DNA of 64,000 nucleotides, taken from the NCBI GenBank assembly GCA_029964075.1, contig CM057135.1, forward strand, positions 29,067,366 through 29,131,365. Reading direction: 5' to 3'. The number at the start of each line of letters is the position of its first letter. Position 1 is the stretch's first letter. This DNA is from Patiria pectinifera. Lineage: Eukaryota > Echinodermata > Asteroidea > Valvatida > Asterinidae. Below are positions 44,801 through 56,800 of this stretch, piece after piece. The notes beneath the pieces were generated by a model, which ran no database searches, was not told where the DNA came from, and saw nothing but the letters and a program-made list of their open reading frames with translations. The translations under genes and the position numbers were made by a program.

Positions 44801-47800
44801 AGAGTGCTGTTGAATTTAAATATATACGGACTCCTTGATTTTACTGCGCATGTCTCGGTTTAGAGAAGTAGAAGAGTGACAAGTCACGTGTGAAGCTGAG
44901 AGTCCATAAGGGACAAGAATCCACATTTCATAGGAGTCCAAATTTCATATGAGAACAGCACCCGCTTCCTCCATCGGGCTTTGGGTCTTTGTTCCTCACC
45001 TGGAGTTGTTGCATCTTAGCCGCTAGGTCGTCTTCGGTGTTAAGTGAGGTCGAGATCGTGATGTTACTGGACGACTGTAGGTAGCGTGTCAGCTCCGACA
45101 GTGCCTTCAAGGAAGGGAATTGAAACAAAAGTTACGATACATTCTGCGAGTGAATGGCACGAACACACGCACAATTTTTCCCCAGCATTTTCTTGCCGCA
45201 TCATTTCAGACTCTGACCTTTACAACTTGGCAGACGAGACCAATCTTTACAGTTTCATGTCTCTTTGAAATTCAACCTGACGGGCAACTGCCATATGAGG
45301 ATATTCACCTCAATGCCGTGTTAATGGCTACAACATTTACGATCGAAAGTATCGACATTTTAGCACCTCTAGCACTCGTCATCTTTTTTTCTTCTTTTTT
45401 TGGACTTATATCAGTGTCAGTATGAAGTGCCACAAAGGGCGAGCCAAGGAGATGAACACCTTGAAACCAAATTTGATAACATTTTTTGTTAATGCATTGG
45501 TTATGCTGTAGAGATATAGCTGTTTTGTTTTCATCCCAGACATGTGGTTGTACTTAGCTGTCAAATTATGTGATTTGGGGGATTCTGCCGACTTAATGGA
45601 ATTTCTTATCTGTAACCATCTTTCAATTTCATGTGAAAAGGCATAGCCAAACAAAAAACCAAAACCAAAACAAACGCATTGCATTTAATCATGAAAATAA
45701 TGTTAATGACGAAATCGAACATAGTTCTGAATCAGTTTATTTTTCAAAGAAATCACTTTTTTTCATTGACATTTTGCATCCATCTGAACTGAACATTGAG
45801 TGCTTGAAATGAATCCGTTTTTCATTATGGAATGGCAGACTCGTTTAGCTCGCCACATCTGCGAACGTTATCCCACGCGGGCCGTTCATCATCATGACAC
45901 CAGGCAACAGGGCCCACCCCCATTAAGCGCAACATTTATGGTTTCAATGCCCGCAAAAATGTGTGGACGAAATCCCATTAAAAACACATCGTTCAGAAAA
46001 TGGGAATTTGAGAGAACGCGGCTCGAGTGAGACAAATGGTATTCTCGTGTCTATTCATTGACACACTCTGAAACTCCCCGTAGGCCTACACAATACCCTA
46101 GCCCACGCAAACATCTGCACAGGTAGGACTGTATTCGATACAATCCCCGCGTGTTTTAATTCCCACCCCCTAGGGATAGGATACAATTTCGGGTGACATT
46201 TTGATCGCCTTTTTTTCAAGCCAAATGCCATAATCCTTGGCAGTGATTGAGGTTTTCTTGCTGAAAAGCTCCTTTGCCCTGCGTATTTTTCGCTAGAGGA
46301 CAAAATGGAACTTCACAAGGTGTTGAAATTGACTCGCTGTTGTTGTTCGCGTCATTTTTTCCCCTGAAAATTTAGAAGGGAATTCACGCGAGACTTGTCA
46401 ACGCTTGAAGCGAATTACGACCAGTTTTAACTAGAACACAATCCGATATTCAATTTTCTGTAACTGATTTATTGCTATCTGATTTCAAAAAAGTTTTTTA
46501 ACTAACGAAGCCTTTCAACGCGTGAGTAATATTGGTACGAGCCAATTGCTTTACACTTGTTGGCATTGGTAGCTTTTTGCGATTAGTATGTAATATGCAA
46601 TATGCATGATAGGACCTAAAACGGCAAATTTTGTTGCGAAATGTCTTCGCCTTTTATATGTGTTGTTGACCGTGCTCATCCTCACACAAGGGACTCAGGC
46701 ATTTTACTGAAATATGAGTCCTTTATCAAGCGAGCTACTTTTTCTAAAGCCTTTTTACTTCGTCAAATCTTCGTCAAAATCTATTACAAAATACTAATGT
46801 TGATTGTGTGGTGTTAAAGTTGACAGTCTCATCAGAACCGCAGGCACTGTCTGCTAGAATCGAACTGGGCAACGCCAAGCAACACCTGGCGCGGAGTCTG
46901 GTCAAATCTATGCTTTGAGAGAGAGATTTTAGTCACAACATGAACCATTGTGGTCGGTTCGGACAGGATTGGCGATCCACTACTCTTGTGAATGGAAAAT
47001 CGAACGACGTGACACCTCAAACACCTGGTCATGGTTGAGCTTGAATTGTAAGAAAACAAAATAATCTTTACTTTGATATCAGGGTGTCATGAACTGTCCT
47101 CCACCTGCAAATGCCTGTTTGTGTCAGCTGACGTATGGAGCAAACAAAATGACATCCCAAGAATCGCAAGAGAGGAGACTCAGCGTTTTTGTTGAAAACA
47201 ATGAAACATAAAAAAGCATCTATAACTCATTGTACTGCAACAATCTTTGCAGCTAAAAGTATTTCTTGACAAAAGGTGACAGATTTTGATAAGAAACATT
47301 TTGTTACAGGTCAAACCTTAAACATCTCAAAATGCAACAACTTTCCGCGCGTTTTATGACTGAACTGAGTGCCGTCTCTCACGTTACTTTTTAAGAATGA
47401 CGCCTATTAGTGATGAAAATTACGAGGGGAACATCATAGCGTTTCAATGCTACATGAGTTTAAACATTACTGACTGTCATCGTCAATTGAAATATAAGTT
47501 AATATCCACTCTTGTTAGGAAATATTGTATGCAACTCGCTCATTGAATTTTGCCTCCCGCGCACAGAACTGGGTCACTGACGAGGAGAATGGAAGCGACA
47601 CCGGTTGAAATGAAAAAGAGAAGACAGGCCAGAAAAGCGCGGGAAATGAAAGACGTAGCAGACGGCAACAACAAGTTGACTATATCATACCCGCCCGGGG
47701 ACAAAACTGCACCAAGCAGGCTAATTTTGTTCTAAACTTGGATCGTTCATTGTATCGGATTGCTTGCAATCTTTGGCCAAGCGCCTGGCAGGTACAAAGG

Positions 47801-50800
47801 GGAGAAAAAGAGAAAAAAAAAATGAAAAACGGGAATGAAAGATTATCGTCCTCTCAACAGAACCTGGAGGAGGGAACTCTCTGATGTGGGAATGTAGGCT
47901 AATAGATACCCCGAGCCCCTCCTTAGGCCCGGTGTAAAGGTTAAGACATAATTGAAAAACATTGATATGATTGGGACTAAGGGCTTGCAGACATTGTGTT
48001 TCCGTTTAGGTATGAAATTGGGGCGCACATCAGATATAGGTTGCTGTACCGCGGGCCAAGCTTGAACGAAGTGGAGGCTATTTTCAACTCTAGGTGGCGG
48101 TAGACATTTTGGCCCTTTCTACACTATTGAGCATGCGCGCGAGGCTTCTTTAAAACATTCGTGTTAAATGCAAACTGAAAGAATGTTATTTTATCTGATA
48201 TCTGCGTGAAGTAGGCTCCAGTGCATTTGTCTAATTAGTATTTCAGTGTTAGCAGAACGTTTAATACATTATAGATAAACTCAAGCGAAGAACGTAATAT
48301 TAAAGATCAAAACACAGATAACGTAAAACCGTAAGTGCCCATAACGCACTCACAGAATCCTTCGCCGTTCCTGGGTTTATTCTCATCTGGCAAAACCCTT
48401 ATGTTGTTGTCACGCATTAGGAAACATCACCGACGTTATGGCTTTTTTCCCACAAAGATTAATGCCTTGTGTACGGCGATCAATCAAAATTTCCCACGGT
48501 AAGGGTCCGGGCCGATATGAAGAGAACTATAAAAAGCGGCGGGATTATAAATTGCGCGCGGAAAGGTTGAGAGGGTTTGTGGAATGGCTAAAATGCTTGC
48601 TCAGTCTCCCAGGGATATCCTGGATCTCACACAAACACTCGGTAAATTTGCTCAGATACATAAGCGGGCGGCTTTGTTAACTGAGGGCCTGTGAAGTTCG
48701 AGCCGCAGGAACATTTCTTTGTCAAAGTTGTCCTGAATTCGTATCCATAAGGATTGTAGTAAGTTTTACTCCGCGGAATCTGCGAATTTTTTGTTGGCTT
48801 AATTTGTTAATTATACCTAGAAAATTCGATGGCATAGGCAGTATTTGAATAAATTACAGTCTTTTAAGTGAACTGGGTTCACCGACTTTGATCTCCCTTA
48901 TGATGCAAAATCACCCTCTTCCCCAGTGCTTCGACTCACCAGGGAGAACATCTCCTCTTCTTCTATAAGACTTGCAATCTCGTACCATCCGAAATACTCC
49001 AAGAAGGCCACCTTGGCTGCATTGTGGGACGAATCGGGTGCCACCGTCCTGAAAAATGTCGGGTAGAACTCCCTGTTGGTGAGCGTGACCGACGTCGCGC
49101 CGTAGGACACCTGTGAAAGATAAATAAGGATCATTTTGTTTAAAAGAATCGCGGTACTTTACTTTAAGCTGGGGTAAGCTACCAATTAACTGGTTAGGGC
49201 CACATGGCAGCAAAAAAATCGTATAGTTAGACAATGACATCGAAATCTATCAATGCTAGCAATAAATTCAGTATGAGCCACCGAGTTCAATCCATAAAAT
49301 TCTCTTTAAATACACAATGTCCATATTTTCTCAGAGATAACTAACCCTAATATTTAAACAGCCCCTTGTTAAATTGCAATATAGCTGGTGTTATGAAATG
49401 CATACGGCGCACGGCACGACACAAAATTCTTGCTCGCTCTGTCCGACCTATGTAACGATTTTCGAAGGCATTCCACCATGTTGCGCGTGGATGTACAAAA
49501 TGTACAACAATATTACCAGTCGTTGACGTTGTTTAGAAAGACGTGGGGTGCATGTTATACTGGAACCAGTTTCTGTCAACTAGTACACTGCTGAGCGCAA
49601 GTCGTGGCCCAGCATCCCCGCATACACAAATCACGTCACTCCTGCTTAAAGACAGCATGCATTGAAATGCGGGGCATGCAAACAGATCATGATGAATATA
49701 ACCTGCCATCTTGAAAAGTATCAGGTGACTTTAAGGGTACCGGGGAATTATGTAACACTCGGGCATCCCTTTAGTCTGCTCTGTGATTTTTTTTTCTGGG
49801 ATGACCTTTTTGAGCACGGATTTTCCCTTCTTTTTGTAATTTTCATGACCAGCTATATACTCCCTTGATAGAAATTGGTTGGATTTTTGTGTGTTAATGA
49901 GACAGAAAAATGTTTTTAAACTCGATGAACCAATGAAACATATACGAGGGACAAGGACGAATGTATCCGTACAACTTGAATGGGATGAGACATATTTGCC
50001 GGCAGATTACCCGCGAAACAGGCACCAGCAGAGAGTTTTTGACGGTATAGTCCAAACTCAGCTCACGAAGAGCGACTGACGCGGAAATTGTCTCTGATAG
50101 TGCAGTCGGCTGGCCATGGATCGTTGGGTACGATCAGTGATGCAGTGAATGAAGTCGAGATCAAACCAAACAGAGTTTGACAAGCAGAGTATTTGTCACT
50201 TGCAAAGAATTATTCACCATAGACAATATGTACTTAGAAGAGACTGGAGAATCGGCAAATACTCTGCCGCGGGTTCTTCCGACTGGGCAGACGAAATAAT
50301 CATTAAGCATTATCCTTGATTTCCCAACTAATCAAATTAGTTTTGTTTGGCCTCTGTTTCAGTCATAACCTTTACCTGGATCCTAGAAATTCAACGCATA
50401 TACTTACGTCCTGGAGCCCCGACGTGGGTCAGCGTGAGTCCATAGAGAGGAACTCTTTGCATCTGTGTCATTGGACAAAATGTCAAAAGCGAAGCGACCT
50501 GATTGGTCATGTTACGCGATGTTCCTGGTCAAAATGTTGGTATCAGCATATCAATTCTTGTACCTTATCGATAATATCATGCATGAAATTGCTTGCTTCA
50601 CTCTGTACTACAACGTTGTGGCTGGGTTTTTTTTGGCGTGAGAGTGAACAAATCTTTATGAATATGTCTTAATTCTCGCCATGTTTCGTCAAATCTCGTG
50701 TTTTCACGAGGGAACTTACCATGACTAGATTCCAGTAGGGCACGATCTGCGCGATGTGTTTGGACACCTCCGAGCACTGGCTGCCCAGCAGCATGGTCAT

Positions 50801-50857
50801 CGGAGGCTTGCGATAGAGCTGGTCAAAGAGGGCGTCTGCAGCTATCCCAGGATGACA
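32847..50857 (-). CDS. GABBR2: metabotropic GABA-B receptor subunit (GABBR2-like), 5'-partial, 16 exons
   Basis: The exons in transcript order are 50720-50857, 48940-49110, 45000-45104, 43562-43627, 42958-43146, 41442-41705, 41217-41277, 40761-40850, 37654-37804, 37017-37149, 36495-36611, 36117-36239, 34954-35133, 34449-34604, 33833-34003 and 32847-33593. All phases agree (2,862 nt, 953 residues). The first seven to eight exons encode the Venus-flytrap ectodomain ([28 protein letters not shown]). Then come seven membrane segments, one or two per exon from 37,804 to 34,449, and FVPK closing TM7. Next is a coiled coil ([15 protein letters not shown]) across the last two exons. [27 protein letters not shown] and MYGSKY favour the GABBR2 (G-protein-coupling) subunit; the FFRTV segment lacks the His that GABBR1 has there. 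The signal peptide and first lobe strands are missing upstream. The last exon adds an unusually long 248-residue tail. Confidence 0.92.
34678..34770. repeat. 93-bp hairpin element in a GABBR2-like intron
   Basis: The left arm GCGGACACGACATGACGG..GCTATT (34678-34702) and the right arm AATAGC..CCTCATATCGTGTCCGC (34746-34770) are reverse complements at about 22 of 25 positions. It is small and MITE-like, in the intron between the TM5 and TM6 exons. Confidence 0.6.
37250..37470 (-). repeat. Penelope-like or hammerhead-signature repeat in a receptor intron
   Basis: On the minus strand 37457-37422 reads CCTGACGAT, a 6-bp stem GACTAG/CTAGTC with loop AGCAGG, then GAAACG. This resembles the CUGANGA-stem II-GAAA core of hammerhead ribozymes but has one extra base before stem II. 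On the other side, three GTTCT(n)AGAAC-like palindromes follow within 90 bp. Such cores are known in the terminal repeats of Penelope-like elements. No reverse transcriptase is present, so the class is a guess. Confidence 0.35.
37805..40760. other. 3-kb receptor intron, no embedded gene seen
   Basis: This intron separates the TM1 exon from the last ectodomain exons. It contains a CTT-rich simple tract near 38,545-38,570, and otherwise I see no supported gene or clear transposon. Confidence 0.5.
44830..44960 (+). repeat. dispersed repeat (partner at 29,327-29,465)
   Basis: AAGTCACGTGTGAAG, CATTTCATAGGAGTCC and AAATTTCATATGAGAAC align with the copy in the SLC13 intron. This copy lies about 40 bp from a GABBR2-like exon (45000-45104). 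Confidence 0.55.
45105..48939. other. 3.8-kb receptor intron
   Basis: No gene is supported in this intron. Short frames, for example about 47,550-47,735 (lysine- and arginine-rich), lack any domain. It includes the foldback-related half element at 48,085-48,150. Confidence 0.5.
48085..48150 (+). repeat. half-copy related to the foldback element at 17987-18145
   Basis: GGTGGCGGTAGACAT, GGCCCTTTCT and TATTGAGCATGCGCGC match GGTGGCAGCAAACAT, GGTCCTTTTT and TATTGAGCATGCGCGC of one arm and loop of the foldback element. The second arm is not recognisable here. Confidence 0.45.
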
Positions 50858-53800
50858 CTGAAAAAGATCAAGACAAAAAGCAAGTTCAAAATTGGCAACG
50901 TCAGGCAGTAACACACAAGTCTATGAGGAGTGGTGTCTTCCGGAGCCGTACTAGCTAAGTAAATTCGGACTTTGGCTATCTCTGATTCAGATATGGAGTC
51001 CGACAACGGCCAGCGCGTCAGTAGCCTCATGACCTCTGACAGAGGGTCAACCCTTTTACATAGTCACACTCTCTTGGTAGGCACTACGTTTTTCAGGTCA
51101 CGTGCACTTGAACTCTAGGTCAGACAGACTACAGTGAAGGCAGCATCGTCAATGTGCGGCAACTAGGCCTACATTGTAATACAATTTCAAAAGCATTAAG
51201 GTCGTGGCCTTTCCTTACCTTAACAAAAAGTGATTAAGCAGAAAATGAGTTAATTATACCACGACAGGCAAGGTGAAAGAATACATCACCTATGGGACTG
51301 GTGACCTTCCCGTGCCCTCTACACCAGACCGGAACAAAGTCGGGGGGGGGGGGGGGGTAGGAACAACAGACTCTTAACTCTTGTTACTGGAGGTGTTAGG
51401 GAGGTGTTACCATCTAATGACCTGAGTATCAAGAACTAGGACGTACTTGGAAGAGGGTCACTCGAAATGTAGGTCTACTTGTGACCTTTGTTTCAGGCAG
51501 TCGTGTATGGGCTGTGCTCAGCACGTCATGTCAATATCGATTTGCAACGGAATCTTGTAGGGCTTCGTTGTAATTGAATTTGCAAAGTATTTATTATTTT
51601 TTATTGGGAAATCCATTGCCTTATATTCTTTGTCATACGTTACTGATGGCTTTTTAACACTAAACTGGCATCATCGTCATTCATAGCGAAATGTTATTTA
51701 GTTGATCCATGTGGATTTGGATCGAGATCTTTTCCATACCTGTATATCTGATTGCGGAGTGTATTTCAATTTTCATTAGTGTTGTTTAATTCAAATTGAA
51801 CCTAAAACCATAATATAACCGTCGGACCAGCAACCTCTTCAAATCCATTAAAGCAAATGACCGTTGGGCGCCCCAGTTCAACTTCAATCATCGGTCTTCG
51901 GGTCTCGGTAATCGGTAGTATCGCCGACAGCGTGGATCCTAAGTCCTCAACAATCTTCATTCAAAATAGATTTGTGCTCCTCACGAAGCAAGCCCCCACT
52001 TTAAAAATTAAAGGAATATCCGCTAGACCTACAGAGGAACAAGAAGCGTTACACTAATGGTCAACTATCCCAACCGATTAAGAGAAAACAGGCAAAACGA
52101 AACCGGTCATTTCTGTCGCACCCCATTTACTCAAATTATCTGCGTGTTTTGATCGAGGCGGTTAAATTGGTCTTGGTATATTACTCGTGTGAGTGAGCAG
52201 TGGCTATATATTTGCGCAGATGAGCGCCCGCTGGGATTAGCTTCTCGGTCCCCAGGACTCGCGTGGCAAGTCCCAGGCGGCTGGCCGAGGTAGCAGAGCG
52301 GTTAATAGGTAAATGGGAACCGGCTAATGTGCTGCTGGTCTCTGCTTGATATCTGTCCTTGCCATATACCAGGCTAGCCTGGTATATGGTTATCGCTGGA
52401 GCGTGTATATCTGTGTCGCACAGCGCGGTATGTTGTGGCGTAGAGATAATGTGTTATCTACTGAAGATAGCAAAATGCGCTGTCGTGTTAGGGAATAACG
52501 TTGCGTCAAGTTTCATTTATTGAACGCATAATGATTGAGACGTTATGTTAAAAAGTCATCTTCATGACCTTGACAATTAGACAACGTTCATACTTGAAAG
52601 ACTGTATGTAGTTAAGACACGTCTATAAACGATATTGCGTCTTTTTTAATTAGGGCAAATAGCCAATAGGTAACTATTTTGAAATTCACGGTAGCCTAGT
52701 TTTAGCAGTAATGAAATGGCATCTTATTTGGATATAAAAAAAATATAGTAATATTATCAGGATAACCTTCAGCCGTATATAGGTCTGTCCATGTGCTTCA
52801 GTGCATTGATTACCCACTGTTTCGTGGGTGAATGTTTACCGAGGCCACGTAACTCATTTATACCTTCCACATTAACCATGCGTAACATCTAAATGTAATT
52901 ACACATTCATCATGTCCCAAAGCAAACTTACCAACAAACACAAAGAATATTTCTCAACAGTTAACGCTCTTTTTTTTTCTCTCTCTCTCTCCTTTGAGAG
53001 GGCCCAAAATGAAGAGCGTAAATGGTATCCAGAAACGGCGTAATGCATCTAGTTCTGGCCAATTACAATTTGCCGGAATATTTATCACAGTCTTCACGCT
53101 ATATTTCATTCTCAGGAATTCCGTTTCCGAAGTCAACACGTCCAATATTTGGAAGAAGAGACCAGTATTCTGGAATCTACGACCCAGGGAATATTTCATT
53201 GTGGTCCGGCCGGTCGAATGTCGAGGGACCGCACATACTTGGACGAATATTGATGGTCGTGTTTGGACGAACCTATTCATCTTGTTTTGAGGTATACTCG
53301 ACCCAATAAACTGGTATCAGATAAACTGGCATCGGATAAGTAGGTACCATTACAACACGCTAAGTGAACTTAAAACCAAATAATTTTGAGGAAGATCGAA
53401 ATGTTTCTCTCCCATCAAAATTGAAGTTCGATCTTACTTCAACGCGTGGACGCCGTTTTAAGGACAGCTGAGCAGAACGACCTAAATAATTCCAATAATG
53501 CGGTTTAACAATACAATTTATCCTCACAAATACTTTTTATTTACAAGGGAATATTAACACTTAAGATTGTAGAAACCTCCAGAAAGACAGAACAGTTTTT
53601 GTTTTGGATTTTGACAGTTAAAACTTAATTCAATGGGTCAACTTAACAATCTAACATGCTGCAAATCAGGAAACCTTGTATCGTGACCTTTGGAAAAGGT
53701 ACACACGTGGCTCAAGGCAGGGACGTAATTGGTCAATTGTTTAAGGCACAATGAAGTCATCACCCCCATCACGTAAGAGATAATGGCGAGAAGCAAATTG

Positions 53801-56800
53801 AGAGCCACTATTCGCAGAGGAATCAGCTATTTATGTTGCAGAAGAAACAGAATTGGAACATTATAGCAGAACCCCATCCATCCCTCGACTTTCAAGGCTA
53901 CGTATCCTTATCAACCAAGGCTTACCTAATCCGATCCGATTACATCTCGCAAATCGTATCTTGATATGACATGTATCCCCGTGGGTATTGCACTGTAATG
54001 TTCATAACGAGGACAAGGATATCCGCCGTGATGACAGCAGGGAACATGTTTCTGATGGAAATGCCATTGGAAGGCCATGGCAGATTCTTTCAGAGTGGCT
54101 TGGTGTCCTCTAAACAAGTTTTCCCAAGCTGTATTTGTACCATTCTGGATAGTATCGGAGCCCTACACTTTTTATTATATACTGCCAATCCTGTTTATGT
54201 TATGACTACACGAACGGCCCTCTCTCCCGCGATATACATTATAAATGTGTCAATGTCAAGGTCATAGTATATGTCATAAATATCATTTAGTATTCACAAA
54301 CGATCGTCAAGGGACACAAGCTGCACTGGCCGAGTGGTATGTCATAAATTTGCAATGCTCGTATTCCGAATTTGGCACCGGGAATATTTTAAATCATATC
54401 CACGAAAATGTGCAAGTTTTCTGTGGTCAATCACATTTCCACAACTCTGCCAAGTATTCGGCTACATGTAAAGGTTAAATTGTCCACTAACTAGATAAAA
54501 TGGATTGCTGTTCAACGAAACTTTACTTATACATGTATTAATCCTTCAATAAAAATATCCTTTTGAACTACTCGTAAATTTTAAGTTTGAATGCATGAGA
54601 ATTGCTCGTGAAATGTTTTATACCAAGAAGCTAGGGGCACAACATGTTCCCCTTGCTTTTCATATGAAGAACCGGTATCTCACAGACCTTTAAGCAAATC
54701 AAATTGAACAGTAATTCAAAGCAATTATTTTGTTTCTCATTTGGGGAAATTAAACCAAGCTTGTATCCTAGAATGTGTTAACATAGTCATCGGCCAGTTA
54801 TCTGTTATGGTAACCTTGACTTCTAACCATCTCCAGCTGGTCGTGGTATACCGTGGTCTGTGCTCATTCCTCCCTTCGACTGATGAGTAGCGATTGATGG
54901 AAATAGGTACAGATGGTCGGGTTATTAACCACACACCGTGCGAGTAATGACTCTGGCCTCGCGTAATAGTCTCGTAATGAAATAAAACATTATTAAGTAC
55001 TGTCAATACTTATGAAAACACATTATTGCTATATTAAACATGTCTGTATGTGGAATAATTGTCCATTGTCGTAAGGAGGCACTTAAAGATTAATGATGAG
55101 TTGTAGAGGTGTAAAACAGTTTTAAAAACCCTGCAGTAGAGATAGGTTAGGACACGTTTGTACTTGAATTTGGACAATATTTCTTAACCAAAGAGGGTTT
55201 TGAGGATGAATAAGGAGTAGAATTCCACCAAACAGATCTTGCTCACGTGATATGTGTAAATTCTTTGATACGGATACATGTGTCGGAAAATTAGAACGAA
55301 CAATTAAAAAAGCCAGCCGGCTAAAACAGTTTCAAAACTCTTCGCCCCCCCCCCCGCAAAAAAAAACCGCTTCAAATACGATTCTGCTTCATAATTAATA
55401 GTAGATGTCACTTGTCATTTACTTTAGTAAGCGGTCTCTGTCTTGGCTGACCATTAGGCAAACACTGAATTGCCAAACAATTGTGATGGATTGCGGCCGG
55501 TGACGTGCGAATGTCCAGCGCATCGTGACCCAAGAACGGCGTAAACACCGAAACGCTTGGCCGATGCCTGGAAATCCCGTCAAGAATTTTGGCCAGGCGA
55601 TCGTCATCCCGTTGAAAGAAATTAACGCGGCCATCAAGTCGCCGTCACTCATCACTGTTGTATTAATCAAAGCCTGGTATAACGTTGCGACCCCTGGAGA
55701 AACGGACTTGGTATTGGTAATGGATACTGGCTGAACGGTCAATCAGGATGGACGCTGGACTCATTGCGTCAGAAAGAATTGGACCTTTTAGTTTGGGGCC
55801 AAGTTCTAAATTCATACAGCTTACAAAGCCGCTTGTGTAATAGTTGACCAAGGTAAAAATTGGCAACGACTTCGATTGTGGTCATTCTTACGCTGACTTT
55901 TTTGTGTGTGAATCTCAAAAATGGAGAAAATGAATGGAATGGACCGATAAAATACTAGGTGTCAGAAGAGTGAATGATGAAAGTAAGTTGCTGAAATCAA
56001 AGACGAGGAATTTGCTTGAAGGACAGGGAGGGATGTTCCCATTCTAGACAACTTTCATCAATATCAAGAGGTCTAGGAGGGATAGAATATTACATGAAAT
56101 ATTTATGGAGTCGAAATGTCGAAACGCAATTTGTTTTGTAAATGCAAAGTAGAATGTTGTTTAATTTAGATGATTCCAATTGTTTATAGTAATTCGTCTT
56201 GTGTTAGCCTTGTTTACTCACTGAGTCACATTTAGTATTCGCACATTTTTGGAATAAATTTGGTACGCTTCTTTTTCGCGCCTTTTTCAAGGGTGTCCCT
56301 TGGCAACGTCTGGCTGGCAATTTTCCGCACCAGTGCATTGTGATTAAGGATGAAAGAATTAGTCAAGTGGCGGGAACGCCACTCTTACGGTAACGTCTGC
56401 ACTTTTCTCTTCCAGTCGATCCTTGAGTTGGAATGGTGTCACACGGACAGCACCGGACTGATTTTAAATGCAGAGTAAAATGCTGAATAATTTATCTTTC
56501 ACACAATAAATTTGATTTTTAATTTGAACTTCTCGAAGAATGAGTGAATTTTGTTTACGTCATTTTGTTCGATTGTGGTACTTCAACATCAGTATTTTCC
56601 CTTCCGGAATATGTTTGTCATTAGGCAAAGTACGTCACTAAACGATAAATCAAAGTCCATGTCTAAATCTTGAGAATGTGCTGCCTCATATAAAAAACAA
56701 AATAGCTGGAAAACGATAGACGTATTTTGAATGGAAGTTACATTACAACCTCAAAATTCGCCAAATGTCAGGTATGGACTATTTTGTCCATAAATCATAT

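Noticed and set aside
52280-52310. TGGCCGAGGTAGCAGAGCGGTT, like a tRNA(Leu/Ser) A box
   Set aside because: No B box or acceptor stem pairing follows at a proper distance, so no tRNA gene can be supported; at most it is a SINE remnant.
53022-53309. Overlapping frames of about 95-108 codons on both strands
   Set aside because: They are open on both strands in the same place, without splice sites, signal sequence or any known motif.
53971-54075. Minus-strand stretch reading MFPAVITADILVL, after a CATCAG acceptor-like site, resembling the LPAV start of a GABA-B ectodomain exon
   Set aside because: The following sequence lacks the expected amphipathic helix, no donor gives the phase needed for the exon at 50,857, and the likeness is limited to four residues.
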